This document shows, one piece after another, positions 9,819 to 23,149 of a stretch of DNA of 64,000 nt; the first letter of the stretch is position 1; each line of letters starts with the position of its first letter. The notes under the pieces were generated by a model that did no database searches, had not been told where the DNA came from, and saw only the letters and a list, made by a program, of their open reading frames with translations. The DNA is from Fallopia convolvulus. Lineage: Eukaryota > Streptophyta > Magnoliopsida > Caryophyllales > Polygonaceae. A program made the translations under genes and the position numbers. Location of the stretch: positions 22,921,324 to 22,985,323 of the forward strand of contig OZ024733.1 of NCBI GenBank assembly GCA_964016875.1. Direction: 5' to 3'.

Positions 9819-12800
9819 TTACCAATGAGCCACCCCTCTCCCCATACTGCTCGGGGCCGCAATTTCATCCTCCCCAACCAGACCCGACCCGATCCGCTTG
9901 ATACGATCAGTGTTATTGTTATTGTTGTTGTTATTGTTATTGTTCTTCCCTTCTTCCCTCGAAATCACCATGGCAGCCGACTGCACAAGCTCGAGACAAA
10001 GCCTGAGCTTATTCGGCTCGACATGGGCGAATCCGGGGATCGCCCCCTTAAAAAGAAAGTCCGAGGTAAGCCCCCGTAGGACGTCGAGCGCGGTAACCCC
10101 CTCAACCGTCCTAGCCGTCGGGTCCGCGTGGTGGTCGAGGAGAACCGCCACCATGTCGGGATTAACCATCTCGGCCGCCAGGTGTAACGGCGTCTTCCCC
10201 GAGGGGCCCGCCGCGCAATTGACGTCAGCGGCTCCGAGCTCCAGGAGGGCCTTAACGACCTCCCGGGTGGAGTTTTGGACGGCGTAGTGGAGGCCGAGGG
10301 CGTCGTCGAGGTTTAGGCCTTCGCCCATCACCAGCAGCCTTACGAGCTCGACGTCCGAGGAGTCGAGGGCGCGGTGCATCCGTCGGATCTTGTGCTCTTC
10401 GAGCTCCGCTAGGTCGTGGAGGTGGTACGGGTTTTGATGGTGGTGGTGGGAGAGGAGGGTGGATTTGAGGCGGAGGTGTTCGATGGAGGCGACGACGTCG
10501 ATGGGGAGGTGTTTGGCCAGGATTTCTGGCGGGAGGCCGGATTTCGCCACTAGGTGAGTGCAGGTGGACCAGAGTGTCTGTAGTTCTTGTTTTCTTGAGG
10601 CCAGTAAGACTCTCATTACGTCTTCTATTGACGCCTTCTCCACCATGATTGACAATTGCTTCTGCAGGAAAATTGCATCAATTTGAGATATGATTTAATT
10701 GCAAGAAAAATTCAAATCTGAGACTCGAGGAAGCTACTACAGCACTGAGCACTATTAATGTTGCATTCATACTACGGAGTAGAAGATATATATACTCCCT
10801 CTAGTTCACAATATTTGTTCTTAATAACATATTAATTCTTTTAACTAAATAAAATAAAATAATAATTCTTACTATTTCTCCTTGTAGATATATTTAATAA
10901 TTTAATATTTACGGATTTTACTTAAACAAAATATTAGCAATAATTTTATTTAATATATATCAATAATTCATGACAAATAATCATATTTATACTAAATATA
11001 GAAAATTTTGAATAAATATATAAAATTATAAACTATAAAAGTTGTCATATATCATTTAAAATAATAAATATTTTATTAATATTATGAATTAAATTAATAG
11101 GAAAAATTTGATGTTTTAAATATGGAAAAAGGTAGATAAAAGGGTAAGATTTATAAATTAATTATATATGTGGGGTTCAACTAATCAAAATGTGCTCAAT
11201 TAAATTTTAACTTATTATAATATTTGAATAGATATCGATCATATGGTTGACATTTCAATAAAAGGGATCTTGTTTAACAAATTAAAATTTTAAATCCACT
11301 TTTAATTGTGCAAGAGGATGATTTTTTCAAAATAAAAGTAAATAAAAATAAAAGAGTAATCCATATTGCATATTTTAGGATAATATTACAATCACCCTAA
11401 ATAAAAAATAAAGTATATAAGATGATAAGGTTTTTGTAAATTATATATGTAATCTTTGAATAAAGTAAATGAGTTATCTATGCCTTTCAAATATAGGTAA
11501 TATAATATTATTATAAGTAATATAAGGAATATTATTATAATATAAGAATTACAACTACACATAGATGTTATGATTTGACTTTAGTTATATTATATTGATG
11601 ATCTAATATTTTAAAAATAACTTTAGACCATTTAGTAGTGGTACGTAGTTTCAAGGATTTTTGTAATAAAATACTTATAAATCAAAACATTTTCTTTTTT
11701 AACAAAAAAGTATCATAATTCATTAATTAGTTCATTTTTGTTTTGCATTAAAAAATAAAATGAAGTCATTATTAACACAAAGCAAAACAAAACAAACTCT
11801 TCTTCTTTCATCTTTTTCAGCAATTTATTACTAATTCCATCTTAATTAGTAAGTGTGAAAATTATTAGAAGAAAAATAAGGGAGTATTAGTATATATATC
11901 ATATTGTAAGTATGTGAATTAAATTGATTGATTCAAGGGTGCAATTGCAAAGCTTGTCTTAACTGGATTGGAAGAAAAACAAATTCACTTGGGTAAGATC
12001 CGGTGAATTTCTGCAAAACATAATTTATTGTGAGTGTATCATGTACTTACTAAAATAATTGATCGAATCAAAATTGTGAAGGAATCAAAGAATTAATGGA
12101 TATGATATGATATGTGATATGAAGTACTAGTCTTCTCATCATATCTTCTGTCACAAACGTGGACATGTAGAAAAAGAATAGCGAAAAGACTATTCACTGC
12201 ATAGAATCACAAGAAACCCAACTGTTTAAACAACGAGCAGATCAGATCTCTTTTAGTGTGTAGTCATGTAATATTTTTTCCCCCTTTAGGGTGCTGAATA
12301 AAGTCTTCTTCCATGGCTCTCCTTTTTTTGGGGTTTTCAAATCGTGCTTGTGGCCACATTTTAACCCTGACAATCCCACTTCGATCGATCTAGCCTTTAA
12401 AAATCGAACAACAGTAGTTGATTGATGATACAAAAATAAAATTCACTATTACTTATAGATCATATATTATAATATAATATTGATTAAATTCAACCCCCAA
12501 CCACTAAATTATGAGAAATTCCCTTATATATTTATGATATCTGTACGTAGCTCAATGCATTAATTGAACCACCATACCCTAAAACCCGATAATCATGTAT
12601 ATATGTTGCAGGAGAGAGAAAGAGAAGAATCCAACAGCTGAATTAATTTGTTACCAACAAAAAAGAAAAAAAAGAAAAGAAGAAGAAGAAGAAAATAATA
12701 AAAAAGGGCAAGTGGAGAAATGAATTAATTATTTTTTTGGTCGAAATGAGTTAATTATTAGGAAGAACGTATCCATACCTGAGAGAGAGAGGCGAGTTGG

Positions 12801-13195
12801 TCGACGCCGAAGGATCGGGCGGCGGAGAGGGTGTCGAGGGCGAGATCAACGGCGGAGGAGCAATGGGAGTGGGGACAGGAGCGGTCGGAGCAGTTGGGGC
12901 GGGGCTCGTGCTTTTGGGGGACAACGGAGGCTTGCCCGGTGTAGAGGAACTGGAGCATCAGCATGAACACCTCGTAGCTGACCGAGCTGACCGGAATGAC
13001 CGGCGGCGGAGTGGCCGCGGACGGGTCGCAGAAGAAGCGCCGGAAGAAGAGGGAGCGGGCCGCCAGGATGCACCGGTGCGCCGGGACCAGCCGCCCCTCC
13101 ACGCAGAACGAAACGTCGCTGAACGCTTCGCCGTTGATGAGCAGGTTTAGATAGTCCATCGATAAGGATCTCACCGACGATTCATCTACGCTCAT
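9819..13195 (-). CDS. BOP: BLADE-ON-PETIOLE/NPR5-like BTB-ankyrin transcriptional co-regulator
   Basis: Two exons: 13195-12779 (139 codons from ATG) and 10661-9819 (280 residues then TAA). The intron has GT (12778-12777) and AG (10663-10662) and joins at phase 0. The product has about 419 residues. Residues ~24-115 form a BTB/POZ domain (AFSDVSFCVEGRLVPAHRCI) with the family Cys/His cluster HEPRPNCSDRSCPHSHC. After the junction come MVEKASIEDVMRVLLASRK and LPPEILAKHLPIDVV (NPR-type helical region), ankyrin repeats from ~229 (RRALDSSDVELV-like, GKTPLHLAAEM, LLDHHADP) and the conserved LCLELVQSAAMVISREEG. Known family members act in the nucleus with TGA bZIP factors in leaf, nodule, abscission and boundary development. 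The C-terminus is odd: after an 11-Asn run it ends within ~26 residues and lacks the LDSRLVYLNLGA-type tail I expect. Confidence 0.95.
9911..9946 (-). repeat. Trinucleotide repeat encoding polyasparagine in BOP
   Basis: A run of AAT/AAC codons on the minus strand gives 11 consecutive Asn near the C-terminus of the BOP product. It is an in-frame microsatellite in a region that is also Asn-rich in relatives. Confidence 0.9.
10662..12778 (-). other. Single intron of the BOP gene
   Basis: 2117 bases, AT-rich, bounded by GTATGG...CTGCAG. No ORF of interest. Starting at 10793 is a CTCCCTCTAGTTCACAATA stretch resembling a Stowaway MITE end, but no convincing partner terminus was found. Confidence 0.85.
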
Positions 13196-13340
13196 GGCTG
13201 GTCCGATCCGCCTAATTAATTGATTAGGGTTGGATAGAGAGCGAGAGCGTAGAGGAATTGATTAAGGTTTGGAAGGAATTTTGATCGAGTTTAGGGTGAG
13301 GGAAGAGGGTAGGGTTAGGGGCAAGATGAAGTAGTGGGTG
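13196..13340 (-). promoter_or_regulatory. Probable BOP 5' leader
   Basis: The sequence upstream of the BOP ATG is rich in C and T on the minus strand, as in many plant leaders. No clear TATA box was identified, so the start site is not placed. Confidence 0.35.
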
Positions 13341-15049
13341 GAGAGGATTAAATTGGGGCACGTTTGGGATGCCCTTTGATTTTCTTCTACATCCTCACAC
13401 TTATCTATTTCTTCTTTAGATTCTTTTTCTTTTCTTTTTTTCGCTAATGGTGTTTGAGAGAGAGGAGAAAGACAAGTAGTGTTAATATTCCATGGCCTTA
13501 AGAGTTATTTTTTACTATGCTCATAAAAAGCCAAGTCTTTTTTTCATCAATTGCGTGGTTGATTAAATTTTGTAGCAAAGTTTTAATTACTAGTTTAGCT
13601 GGTAAGTGATATATTCATAATTTTGACTCATATTATATATTCTAAAACATGTCATTTTCTCGTGCTAAATGAGCTTGTAACGTGTACAATTTATTTACGG
13701 AGTTTGTAGTCTTTAATGTATATCGAGATATTTTGATAATTCTAAAAAGCTTATCTTTATATGGAAATAGAAAATGCTTGAAATATAGGAGGCCTCTGCT
13801 ACCTTTCCCGTGCCACTATTGCCCCAAATCCCCAATTCGCAATCCTAGACCTAAATTATTTCAAAACATTCCCGTGCCACTATTGTTGATGAATGCAAGT
13901 GAGAACCTCCACAACATGAACAAATGTGGAGGAATATTTGGGCGAGAAGCCATTCTTCCCAAGCGAGAAGCTCATAAATGTTCTTGAGCGACAAGCTTAT
14001 AAATGTTCTTCAGCAAGAAGCTCCTTCAAAAATCAATCTTACTGTGAAGCTCATAAATTCTTTTCGAGGGTTTATGCATATTGAACAATATGTATTTGGG
14101 ACGAAATTCATAAATTGAAGTTATGACACGACAAATTGTAACTTTGATGTTCAATTTGAGAATTCTCATTCCCCATTTGGTTCTTCTTTTCCCAAACTGA
14201 CAAACCCCTTGCTTCTTTTTTAAGCATGTGGAGGTTTTTCCCTTTGTTAATTTGACAAAATTATGTGACTTTTCAATTTTTTTTTGTAATAAAGAAAGAA
14301 CCATTCCTTTGATTTGAAGTTGATCCTCCTTCTCTTATCCTTGGAAATCTTTAGCGAAAGTCCCCTAGACACTAATATTGCAACCCATTACAAAAGTTTA
14401 CTAGATGGATATTGCCAAGCAAGAATTTTAGAGAAAGTTTTCAAATTTTTGTTGCATAAAGTACCCCTTTCTTTTGTTGCAATTTCGGAGTTCTTCTTTG
14501 ACCTCTCGTTTGGATACTTTGGTGGATTGATCGACTTTGATTTTGGCTTGGTGCTCTCGATCTCGGTTTTTCTATTGCTTAGTCGGTATCTTCGCCGCTT
14601 AGCTTTGTTGATTTTGGTTTTCGACTAGATTTTGTACTCTTCGTATGTAGTGCTTAATCTAGAACAAAAAAAATGGCAATGGCACGAAACAAAAATGTTT
14701 TTTGGAATTACTTTGGTGATGGAAAATTTTGTAAAATGTAGGAAAGAAAAATAAAATAAAATTAAGTGTGTTTGGCTCAACCACCAATTTTCTTCGTCAA
14801 TATTACACATCTTGAAGCGATACTTGCAAAACAAGTTTGACAAAGTTACTTGCAATGGAAGTTTGAGTTACTTGTGGGACAAGTTAATTTGAACTTTAAT
14901 TGGTTTGCAAGTTTAAATAATTTGCACTGCAAGTATGACTTACTCTCATTGTAAGTATGAACTACTTGTGCTACGGTGCAAGGTTGAAAAACTTTGTTTG
15001 CAAGATGGCTCGTACTTCATTTGTGTAGTAACCTTTCAAGGAGTTGGAG
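13341..15049. other. Non-coding stretch with minor repeats
   Basis: No recognisable gene. Small repeats are present: TTCCCGTGCCACTATTG twice (near 13806 and 13869), and a ~28-base unit around AAGCTCATAAATGTTCTT repeated at 13961-14015. An AAGTTTGAGTTACTTG-like degenerate repeat lies at 14850-14975. Confidence 0.5.
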
Positions 15050-15391
15050 TTGTGTTTTGTATCAGACTAAGTTGTAATAGGCTAGGTTGCTTGGTGCTCT
15101 ATGACTTCTGAAGATCCTTCATCTCGGTGGAGGGATGTCAGTTGCCCTTTTCATACACCCCATGATGGGTTGACCTATTACATCCGACACTAAAAATCTT
15201 AGTGCTTTATTCACCCCTATTATGAACTCATTCTGCTCTTTCTTTTTGAGGGTTTGTAGTAACCCTAGTCGATTATGCTCGCCTTGTGTTTGGGTCCTTT
15301 GCTGACCCGCCTAGCCGTTCATGGCTGCCTTATTCACGACCACTCGGACTACCAAGCTTGTTTAGTACTCCGAATTCTTACCTTTTAAAAA
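15050..15391 (+). mobile_element. Possible LINE 3' end
   Basis: A moderately GC-rich stretch ends in CTTACCTTTTAAAAAAAA at 15391, like the 3' ends of plant LINEs (compare the minus-strand LINE ending ACCTTTAAAAAAAA near 17128). No ORF2 sequence precedes it, so it would be a heavily 5'-truncated copy. Confidence 0.3.
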
Positions 15392-17127
15392 AAATGCATG
15401 AAGTATAGATATTTTTTTAATATCTTGGTATATTGTTTGATTTCAAGGAATAAGAAAATATTCTATCAAGATCCATCTAACCATATCATAGTTATAGTAG
15501 GATAAATCCAACAACAACTAGTTGATCTTGTAAAAAGACTAAAATGTGCAATGAAGAGGATTGCTCGAACATTAAGATACAAACACATACATAAAAATGA
15601 AAATCAAAAATAAAATGAAACCCACCTAAAAACAACTTTTATAGATTGGATTTTGATGGTTTAGTAAAAAAAAAAATAACAATGATGCATCTATTAGATA
15701 CATTATTCGAGATCACCAAACTAATACTATTAATGCATTGAGTGTTGAGAAGTTTAGAAATCGATCAATTTGTTATTATAATCTAATGCAATTACTTGAA
15801 GAAAAGAAATCTTACAATAGGAGTGAAAGGGCATCACAGGTTTGAATATTGAAGGAGACAATCTCTCAACAATGAATTTGGTTATGGCCTTCTTGGTGTT
15901 TCAAATTTCCCTTAGGAAATCGAGATTATTGTCTCAAATGTCTTCATTCATTTAGAATCGGTCTTGGCAATACAAATCTCTCATGTTTTCAAAGAAGTGA
16001 ATCAAGTAACTACTAAACTTACAACCCTTACACACTCTCACTCTCACACATGGACATCTTAAATGACACACAACTTTGGGTTCTCATAAGTATGGATGGT
16101 TTAGATCAACCTTCAATTCGCATTTGACACTAACCTAAGTTTCACCTTATCTAAAAGCAAAGAAAATGCATGTATGAAACGGGTGAAAATTTTCAAAGTT
16201 GCTATCGACAACACACTCTGCCCCTCAAACTCTTCTATTCCCCATTTGATAATCTCTTGTACTTTCTTGCTCCTTTAATTCCACCCCTACTTGCTCTTCC
16301 AATTCCCTCAAAAGGCTTGACCAACCCCCTACTCCATACACTAGGTAGCTAGGAAGTCATTCTACTAAAATAAACCCCTTATTTTGTCCCGTGAATGGAT
16401 TCTTCTCAACAATAGGCGTAAGTGATACATGCATGGCCTCTCTTCGGATTCATTCTTGGATTTGTCATCTTGTATTATTGTAGGACCTGATCTTTTGCAA
16501 GCTTTATTTTCAAGAACTTTATAAATTTAATGCCTTGAATGAAGGATGGTTCCGACGTTAATTTGTTATGGTTGATAAGGAATAAGATACGAAAGCTGGA
16601 TTTGGACTTGATTAGGGTGGCTCCAATACTAACAATCAACAATGGTTGTAAGAAGCCGTTATTGTTTAAGAACATGATTTTAACTATGAAAAGCATTAAA
16701 TTTATTGTTCACACATGACACATTTGTTTGGGATCAAAAACTCAATTATAACTTAGCTAAGTTCTAACTCAATTCAAATATGATTTTAATTAAATGAAGC
16801 AAAAGAGCTTTCAAAGACAAATATTGAAACTAAAGCTTGGAGAGCAAGATAAGGGTATGTGCACATCCCATATGGCTGCCCCACATGTTATTTGCCTCAA
16901 GTGAACTAAATTCAAGACACGTACGTGTCTAAATGATCCTTGCAAGTAGGATGCAAGCACTAGATATGCACGTGTCTTCATGAGTAAGCATGGTGACATA
17001 AGACGGTTTCTTATACTCTTCAACCATAGTTGCTAAATGTCTCAAGAGTGCATGCGCAACTTGACTAATTCATCTTGCTTGTGACCAGATTATTAGACCA
17101 TCTCAAGAAACTCCCATATTCTCTTTT
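15392..17127. other. Unassigned non-coding stretch
   Basis: Short open frames only, none with recognisable domains. No inverted-repeat or LTR structure was noticed. Confidence 0.5.
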
Positions 17128-19960
17128 TTTTAAAGGTTAAATATTATACCAAACACAAAAAGAGAGACCATATACAAAGTTACTAGCAAGGTTAGTTACA
17201 ACAAGCTCAAATAAAAAAAGGAATCAAGGGTGATAACGACACAAAAAGGGATTAAACAAACCGAACTCTAAGAAGATGGCTCGAATGGAAAAACAAGAGG
17301 CTAATGGACTACCCTTGTGGAATTGATCATGGCAAGCCATGACCACTCGTGCCTCGTAGAGGCCTTCACTTTTGCGTTAATTCTTGTTTTGACTAACTGC
17401 ATAGCCATCCTTATGCAGTCTTCAATAGTAATCGTTTCGTCATGAAAATATATTATATTTTGAGCAAACCAAATTTTGTACAAAACTTAGGCGAGGGCAA
17501 ATCTTATAATTTTGAAGGGAATTGATTGTTTCTTGTTATTGTTAGAGAACCGAAGGAGCCAATCGTGGAGATTTCCGACATAGTGCGTGATACCTATCTA
17601 TCTCATGATTTTTTGGAGCACTTGTCTGGAGTAGTTGCAACGAAACCAGACATGGGCCTCAGTTTCTAGTGCACTATTGCAAAAATGCACAGACCATAGT
17701 TGACCATCCACTACAAACGGCTCCGAGTGGAGGATCTCTCTTTGGTTGCAAGACAAGTGAAAAAGGCATATTTTGTGGTGATACAACTGGCCAAAATGAA
17801 TGAGCCCCATGGCTCCGGGTGGAGGATCTCTCTTTGGTTGCAAAACAAGTTGCGCTTGTTGATCTTGAAATTTCATAGAGGCTTCATATAGTCATTTTGA
17901 TCAACGTATTCCATAAATTATCCCGCTCATCAGCATTCATGGTTCTTTTTTGATTGAGGAGGAGGTCACGCTTGCTCAAGATAGATCTCCATGCCCAACC
18001 GGCATTGTTAGAATCTTGGGCGCTTCAAATGTCAAATCGGCCAAGGATAGTCTTATTGGCCCATTTCACCCAAACGTTGTTGCAATATGTATCATCGATG
18101 TTCCGAGTGAGCTTGACAATTTGGACTCGATTCCAAGCAAGGAGCTACTTGAAACCCAACCCACCCTCATTCCTTGTCTTGGAAATGCCTGATCACCACA
18201 CTACAAGGTTGCAATTGGAGTTGTGTTCAACACTATAGATAGCTCCTAATCATACTAATGATCTTTTTGATAATAAATTTAAGAAATATGATTAATTGGT
18301 TCCAAAAATTGGTGATGCCTTCGACGAAAGATTTGACGAGGATGATGTGCCCACATACAACAAGCTTCTAGCACCCCATAACTGAATTTTGCTTGCAATA
18401 TTCTCAATAAATTTATGAAAATCAGTGATTCTAGGCTTCTTGCAATGAATGGGCAACCCGAGATATCAGAAGGGGGTGAGCCTTCTATGAACCATAGGAT
18501 CCCAACGAGCCAGTCTTTGGTTTGCTAGCTAACCCCGCACACAAAGATGTTTGATTTTCTCGGGTTAATGTGAAGCCTAGGGGAACTTAGAGAGGATTTT
18601 CTTAACTTCTAAAACAACATTGTCATCCCCTCGGGTGAAAATGATGAAGTCATTCGGAAAGGCAAGGTTAGTGAGGTCAACTAGTTTACATCTTAGGTGG
18701 AATTGGAATTGCTTTTGTATCGTCTTTGAGTCTAAGAGACGACTTAGATATTCCATCCCGAGGGCGAATAAGTATGGGGCCATCGGATTGCGTTGTGGAA
18801 TACCTTGCTTTGTTTAGAAGAATCCCACAAGGCATCTGTTGAGGTTAATATTGAAGGAGGAAATCGAAATACACTCATGGATGAGATTCACAGTCTTATC
18901 AAGGAAGTCGAACTCAGTGAGAACATGAGTAAAGAACTACTAGGATATGATGTTGTATGCCTTCCTAATATCTGCTTTGATACCGCATCGCGGGGATATG
19001 CCAATACAGGATTAATGTTTCATCACACTGTGACAAACCATTAGATTGTGGCTAATGCTCCTTTCCAGAATGAAAGCACTATGTCTAGTACCAACTACCA
19101 ACAATGTCCCCAATGACCGGGTTAAGCGCGCCTCTTCCAGTGATGACCTTAGAAAGAAATTTATAGATGGTGTTGCAACAAGCAATAGGCCTAAATCGTT
19201 CAGGCCATCAAGGCAAGATTTCTTAGGGATCGGGTGAAGTGATGTCACGTTGACTTCTTTAACCAACTTGGCACTTTCAAATGTTTGGCGGATAGCATCA
19301 CACAAATCAGATCCAATAGTATTCCAACAAGATTTAAAGAATTCTCTATTGATTTCGTCGGGGCCTAGCGATTCGGGGTCGGGGATGGCAAAAAGGGCCA
19401 ACTTGACCACTTCATCAGAGATGCGCCTAAGCATGGAGTCTTTTTGAACATTGGAGATAGTTTCTCCAAGCTTCTAGACGTCTAGGTCGATGGGAGTGAT
19501 GGGGGCTCCACCTTGGAGGAGGTCTTTGAAGTAATGGATGGTATATTGACCAATGGTAGCTTGGTCGTCAAGAGTACACCCATCCTCAATCGTGATCGAG
19601 AAGATGGAGGAAGAGGACTTACATTGCTTGATCGATGAGTAGAAGAATTTGGTTCCTTCATCACCAAAGTTGACCCATTTCTCCTTAGCTCACTACTTAA
19701 GGTCCTTAAGAACTCTTCTTTAGAGCATGGTGGTTTGATCAAGGACCTCTTTCTCACAACTGATTTGGATCTCATCAAAGAGTTTGTTCTAAATCTCACT
19801 CCAGAGTCTATTCAAAAAGTGTTGACTCCTATTTAGGCGTTTGATTTTCTACACAACCCGGTACATCTTACAACCTTTGATGGGTTCTTGCCAAGCGTGG
19901 AGGACAATGAATGAGAAGGAGCTGGCCTTTCATCATCTTTCATGGTCATCGCTGGACATT
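17128..19960 (-). pseudogene. L1-type LINE ORF2 relic, 5' truncated
   Basis: Read on the minus strand from about 19900, frames broken by stops give the ORF2 linker (RLNRSQHFLNRLWSEI), EKWVNFGDEGTKFFYSSIKQ, and the start of RT (ALFAIPDPESLGPDEINREFFKSCWN). At 18577-18783 comes the RT core PYLFALGMEYLSRLL...LAFPNDFIIFTRGDD, where the usual FADD is FPND. Then come a zinc-binding RT tail (CNSALETEAHVWFRCNYSRQVL, ~17600-17690) and a final W-rich segment (IWFAQNIIYFHDE). The element ends in ACCTTTAAAAAAAA near 17128. The endonuclease domain is missing. Several stops and frameshifts make it dead. Confidence 0.85.
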
Positions 19961-21095
19961 TGTTAACATTAGGACTCCCGCCCACTCTTGGCCCTAATTC
20001 TCCCATGTCGTTTCCATCTAAAAGAACTCCATCTCTTCCCCATGTTGACTACTCAAGGAGCACTGCTTTATTAGTTGGAATATGAGGTGCTTAAACACTC
20101 ATCCAAGCAAGATAACATTTAATCATTTGATCAAAGATCAAGGTCCTTAAGTTGTTTCCCTTTTTAAGACTAACATGGAGTAAGTAAAGCAAAGCAAGTT
20201 GTAAAGAGCGTTGCTAGAGGTTGTTCCTAGCACTATAATACCTTACATCACTCAGTTGTTCGTATTCTTTTTGTTTGGTATGATGCCAATGTTGATATTC
20301 AAATTTCCACTTCTGGCAAACTTCTTCGGTGTAAGATACAGATTGTTACTCATTCATATATTTTTTTCACTTTTGTGTACGCCTACAATAACTACTCTAG
20401 AAGAATACAATTGTAGATCGAGATTGAGAGACTCAACGCTAGCATAAGCCAACCTTGATCCCTTCTTGGGAACTTCAATGATCCTCCAAAGAAAAGAGAG
20501 AACTTTTTAGTGTAACGATCATCACAACTTCAACTCGTCTAATCTCAATCAATGCTTATTTTTCACTAATACTTTGGTCTAATCTCAATTGTATATTGGA
20601 TCATATTCATTGAATCTAGCCTGACCCTTCAACTTTGGCCTCTTTAGCCTCCTAGACCTCTCTAAGAACATTTCAACTTTCCTCTTCTTAGCCAATCACC
20701 TCATATTCTAACCCTACCTTCTTGGGCGACTGACCTCGTATTAAAAACTTTTCACGAACAATGGGCAATTCCTTTATATAGTATTGGAAACATGGCAATC
20801 TTTAGCTAATGGGCACACCATGTTTCAACTCATCTCTAAACTTAAAGAGACCAAACACAAACTTAAGAAATTTGGCTTGGGTGCTATCGAGATTCCTATG
20901 AGTTGAGTTGAAGAGGTGAAATCAAAACTTTCTCAAATCTAACAACTTTCCCTGGTCACCCCATCTTGAAAATGAATTACAACACAAGGAACCAATCTCA
21001 GAGCTATGCTTAGACATCTTTGAAAAATTAGGTACATGCTTGAGATAATATTAAGTTATGTAAATCCATCATACAAATTTAAATTCTAGGGGAAT
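19961..21095. other. Unassigned stretch between two LINE relics
   Basis: No recognisable coding content. It may contain diverged LINE or host sequence that I could not align by eye. Confidence 0.4.
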
Positions 21096-21159
21096 TTGAG
21101 GGAAACTCAATCTCATCTCTCGACCATCATGAAGAGAAGATCATTATATTTTTCAAATT

Positions 21160-22036
21160 CTTCATCAGCCCCTCCCCGATCACCACTGATTTTGTGGAGT
21201 TTTATTCTAGCCTCGGACCCCTTCCCAGCCTTCAAGATAAATGGCATTTGCTTCATCCAATTCTTGTTAGAGATTTTCGAAGGATCCTCTTCTATACGAA
21301 TGGAGGCCTTATCTTCACCAAATCATGGCCGATCCTAGATGTTGATCTCACTACAACAATCCTAAAATTCCTTAAAATGGCTATATACAAAAAGCCTAAT
21401 AATATATCCGGTCCATTACCCTTGTACCTAAGAGAAACAACCTAACATGTATCAAAGATCATTGTCCCATGTCTTGTTGTAGTACTACCCATAGTTTCAT
21501 CTTGAAGATTCTAGCCGATGATATTTTATTGCTTATACCCTCCATTATTGATGATGAACAAGGTGATTTTGTCTCAAGGATATCAATACATCATAACATC
21601 CCTGTTTCTAAAGACATTATCAAGCATTTCAAGTGTTACAACACCTCTCCTCGATTCTAGTGTACACTTGCATTTTTACTTCCCTATATTCTATTATGAT
21701 CAGTAGGAGCTCAAGTGATTTTAGCCATGAGGGTACAACATTCATCAAAGGGACCCACATTCATCATACTTGGTGTCCTTGTGATGAAATATCTAAGACA
21801 TATGTTAAGGTACCTTGAATCCAAACCTTACTTCCACTACCATCCTATATGTCGCTCAATGAAACTTGTTCCTTTATATTTAACAAATGACCTAATGATC
21901 TTTGGTCATAAATATCTTTCTTCCATTCAAGTTATTGATGGTGTTCTTGATCGATTTGGGGGTGATGTTTGGCTTGAAGGCTAACCCTCAAATATGACTT
22001 AATGAGCAACAAAAAATGACATTAGGATGTTGTTAG

Positions 22037-22082
<46 letters not shown>

Positions 22083-22230
22083 CCCATTCTTAAGATGGAT
22101 AAAATTTGTTCTCGGACATCCGGAGGCCTCGCTTATGGCAATAGGGTGGAGAATATCAAATCAACCATTTACAACATATAATACTTTTGGTGTAATGTCA
22201 TATTTTCCCTAAGAGAGCCTCCACCAGAAT
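21160..22230 (+). pseudogene. Second LINE ORF2 relic (reverse transcriptase)
   Basis: Broken plus-strand frames reproduce the L1 RT order. Near 21194-21440 is EFYSSL...FTKSWPILDVDLTTTILKF; near 21469-21655 is LKILADDILLLIPSIIDDEQ...IHHNIPVSKDIIKHF (the RPISLCN...GFVPGR region). Near 21860-21985 is LTNDLMIFGHKYLSSIQVI...LDRFGG, the catalytic block with FADD decayed to LTND. A (TC)n microsatellite interrupts its 3' part. Many stops and shifts. It runs opposite to the 17.1-19.9 kb copy and differs clearly from it. Confidence 0.75.
22039..22080. repeat. (TC)21 microsatellite
   Basis: An uninterrupted CT dinucleotide run of about 42 bases, followed by a short C run. Perfect, so likely young and polymorphic. 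Confidence 0.95.
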
Positions 22231-22469
22231 TAATCCATTCTTTGTAGCTTTTTGTGATATGGTAGTACCTAATTAGGAAAAAATCTAATTTCTTATGATC
22301 TTGGTTGTAAGCTGCACTTAGTGCACATGGCAAAATCCACATTGATCTCATTCATGATATTTTGAGAAACACCCTAGATTAACCTTATAGAAAGGAGTAA
22401 AGAAAGTTTTCCATGTTTACTATTTTTCTATGTTTCTTTAAGGAACCATTTTATTTGTATTCATGCACT

Positions 22470-22660
22470 TTATCATATAGAATATTCACTTTTATATAAC
22501 ATGCACATCTAACTAAAATGTGTACTTATGTTGTTAGTGCACAAATATGCACTTTAGAGGTTTAGATGTGTACTTTTACTGCTTAGATATACACTTTAGA
22601 TACTTAATTGTGCACTTTTAGTTCTTAGATGCTAACATGAAATATATAGTATGTGAACAT
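22470..22660. repeat. Degenerate TGTGCACTTTTAG array
   Basis: About eight spaced variants of (T)GTGCACTTTTAG or TACACTTTAGAT. It resembles the other two TGCAC-rich arrays of the window in motif and spacing. Confidence 0.5.
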
Positions 22661-23149
22661 GTGCCATGAAAAAGCGTATTTAAAAAAAAAACTCTCCATT
22701 AGTTATAGTTTTGTCACTCCATCTTAGCCTTATATCCCCTTTGATTTCAAGACCCTTCTTTTTCTCACTTTACACCCCAAGAATACTCCCAATATAATCC
22801 AAAGTTCCAAAATACTTCAAAGAGAATCAATATCATAAATTAAGTATGGTTAACTCTATCAAAAAAAAAAGAAAGAAAAATCCTAAATATTGAATACTTG
22901 AAGAATCTTTTTAATGTTGAATTCTTATCTTATACCCCAAGAATATAAGATAGAAAAATCAAAAGTAAAGTACTTTTTTTTTTGGTGGAAAAAAACTACT
23001 AATAAAATTACACTAAGCTTTCTTTTATATGATACATTTTGGATAAAATATTGAATATGCATTTCCCTTATCTGGTGTATTTGTTGTAATTCACACATTG
23101 TTGGCATGGATACTAACCTTATATCTAAAAATTTTTAATCCTACAATTT

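Noticed and set aside
10793..11890. Stowaway-like CTCCCTC end in the BOP intron with a GGGAGTATTAG near 11880
   Set aside because: The two ends do not match beyond the first ~8 bases and the distance is long for a MITE; kept only as a remark on the intron.
12797..13150. 117-codon frame on the plus strand opposite BOP exon 1
   Set aside because: Antisense shadow of a GC-rich coding exon; no independent support.
14314..14628. 104-codon hydrophobic plus-strand frame
   Set aside because: No recognisable domain, and the hydrophobicity follows from a T-rich strand; not called a gene.
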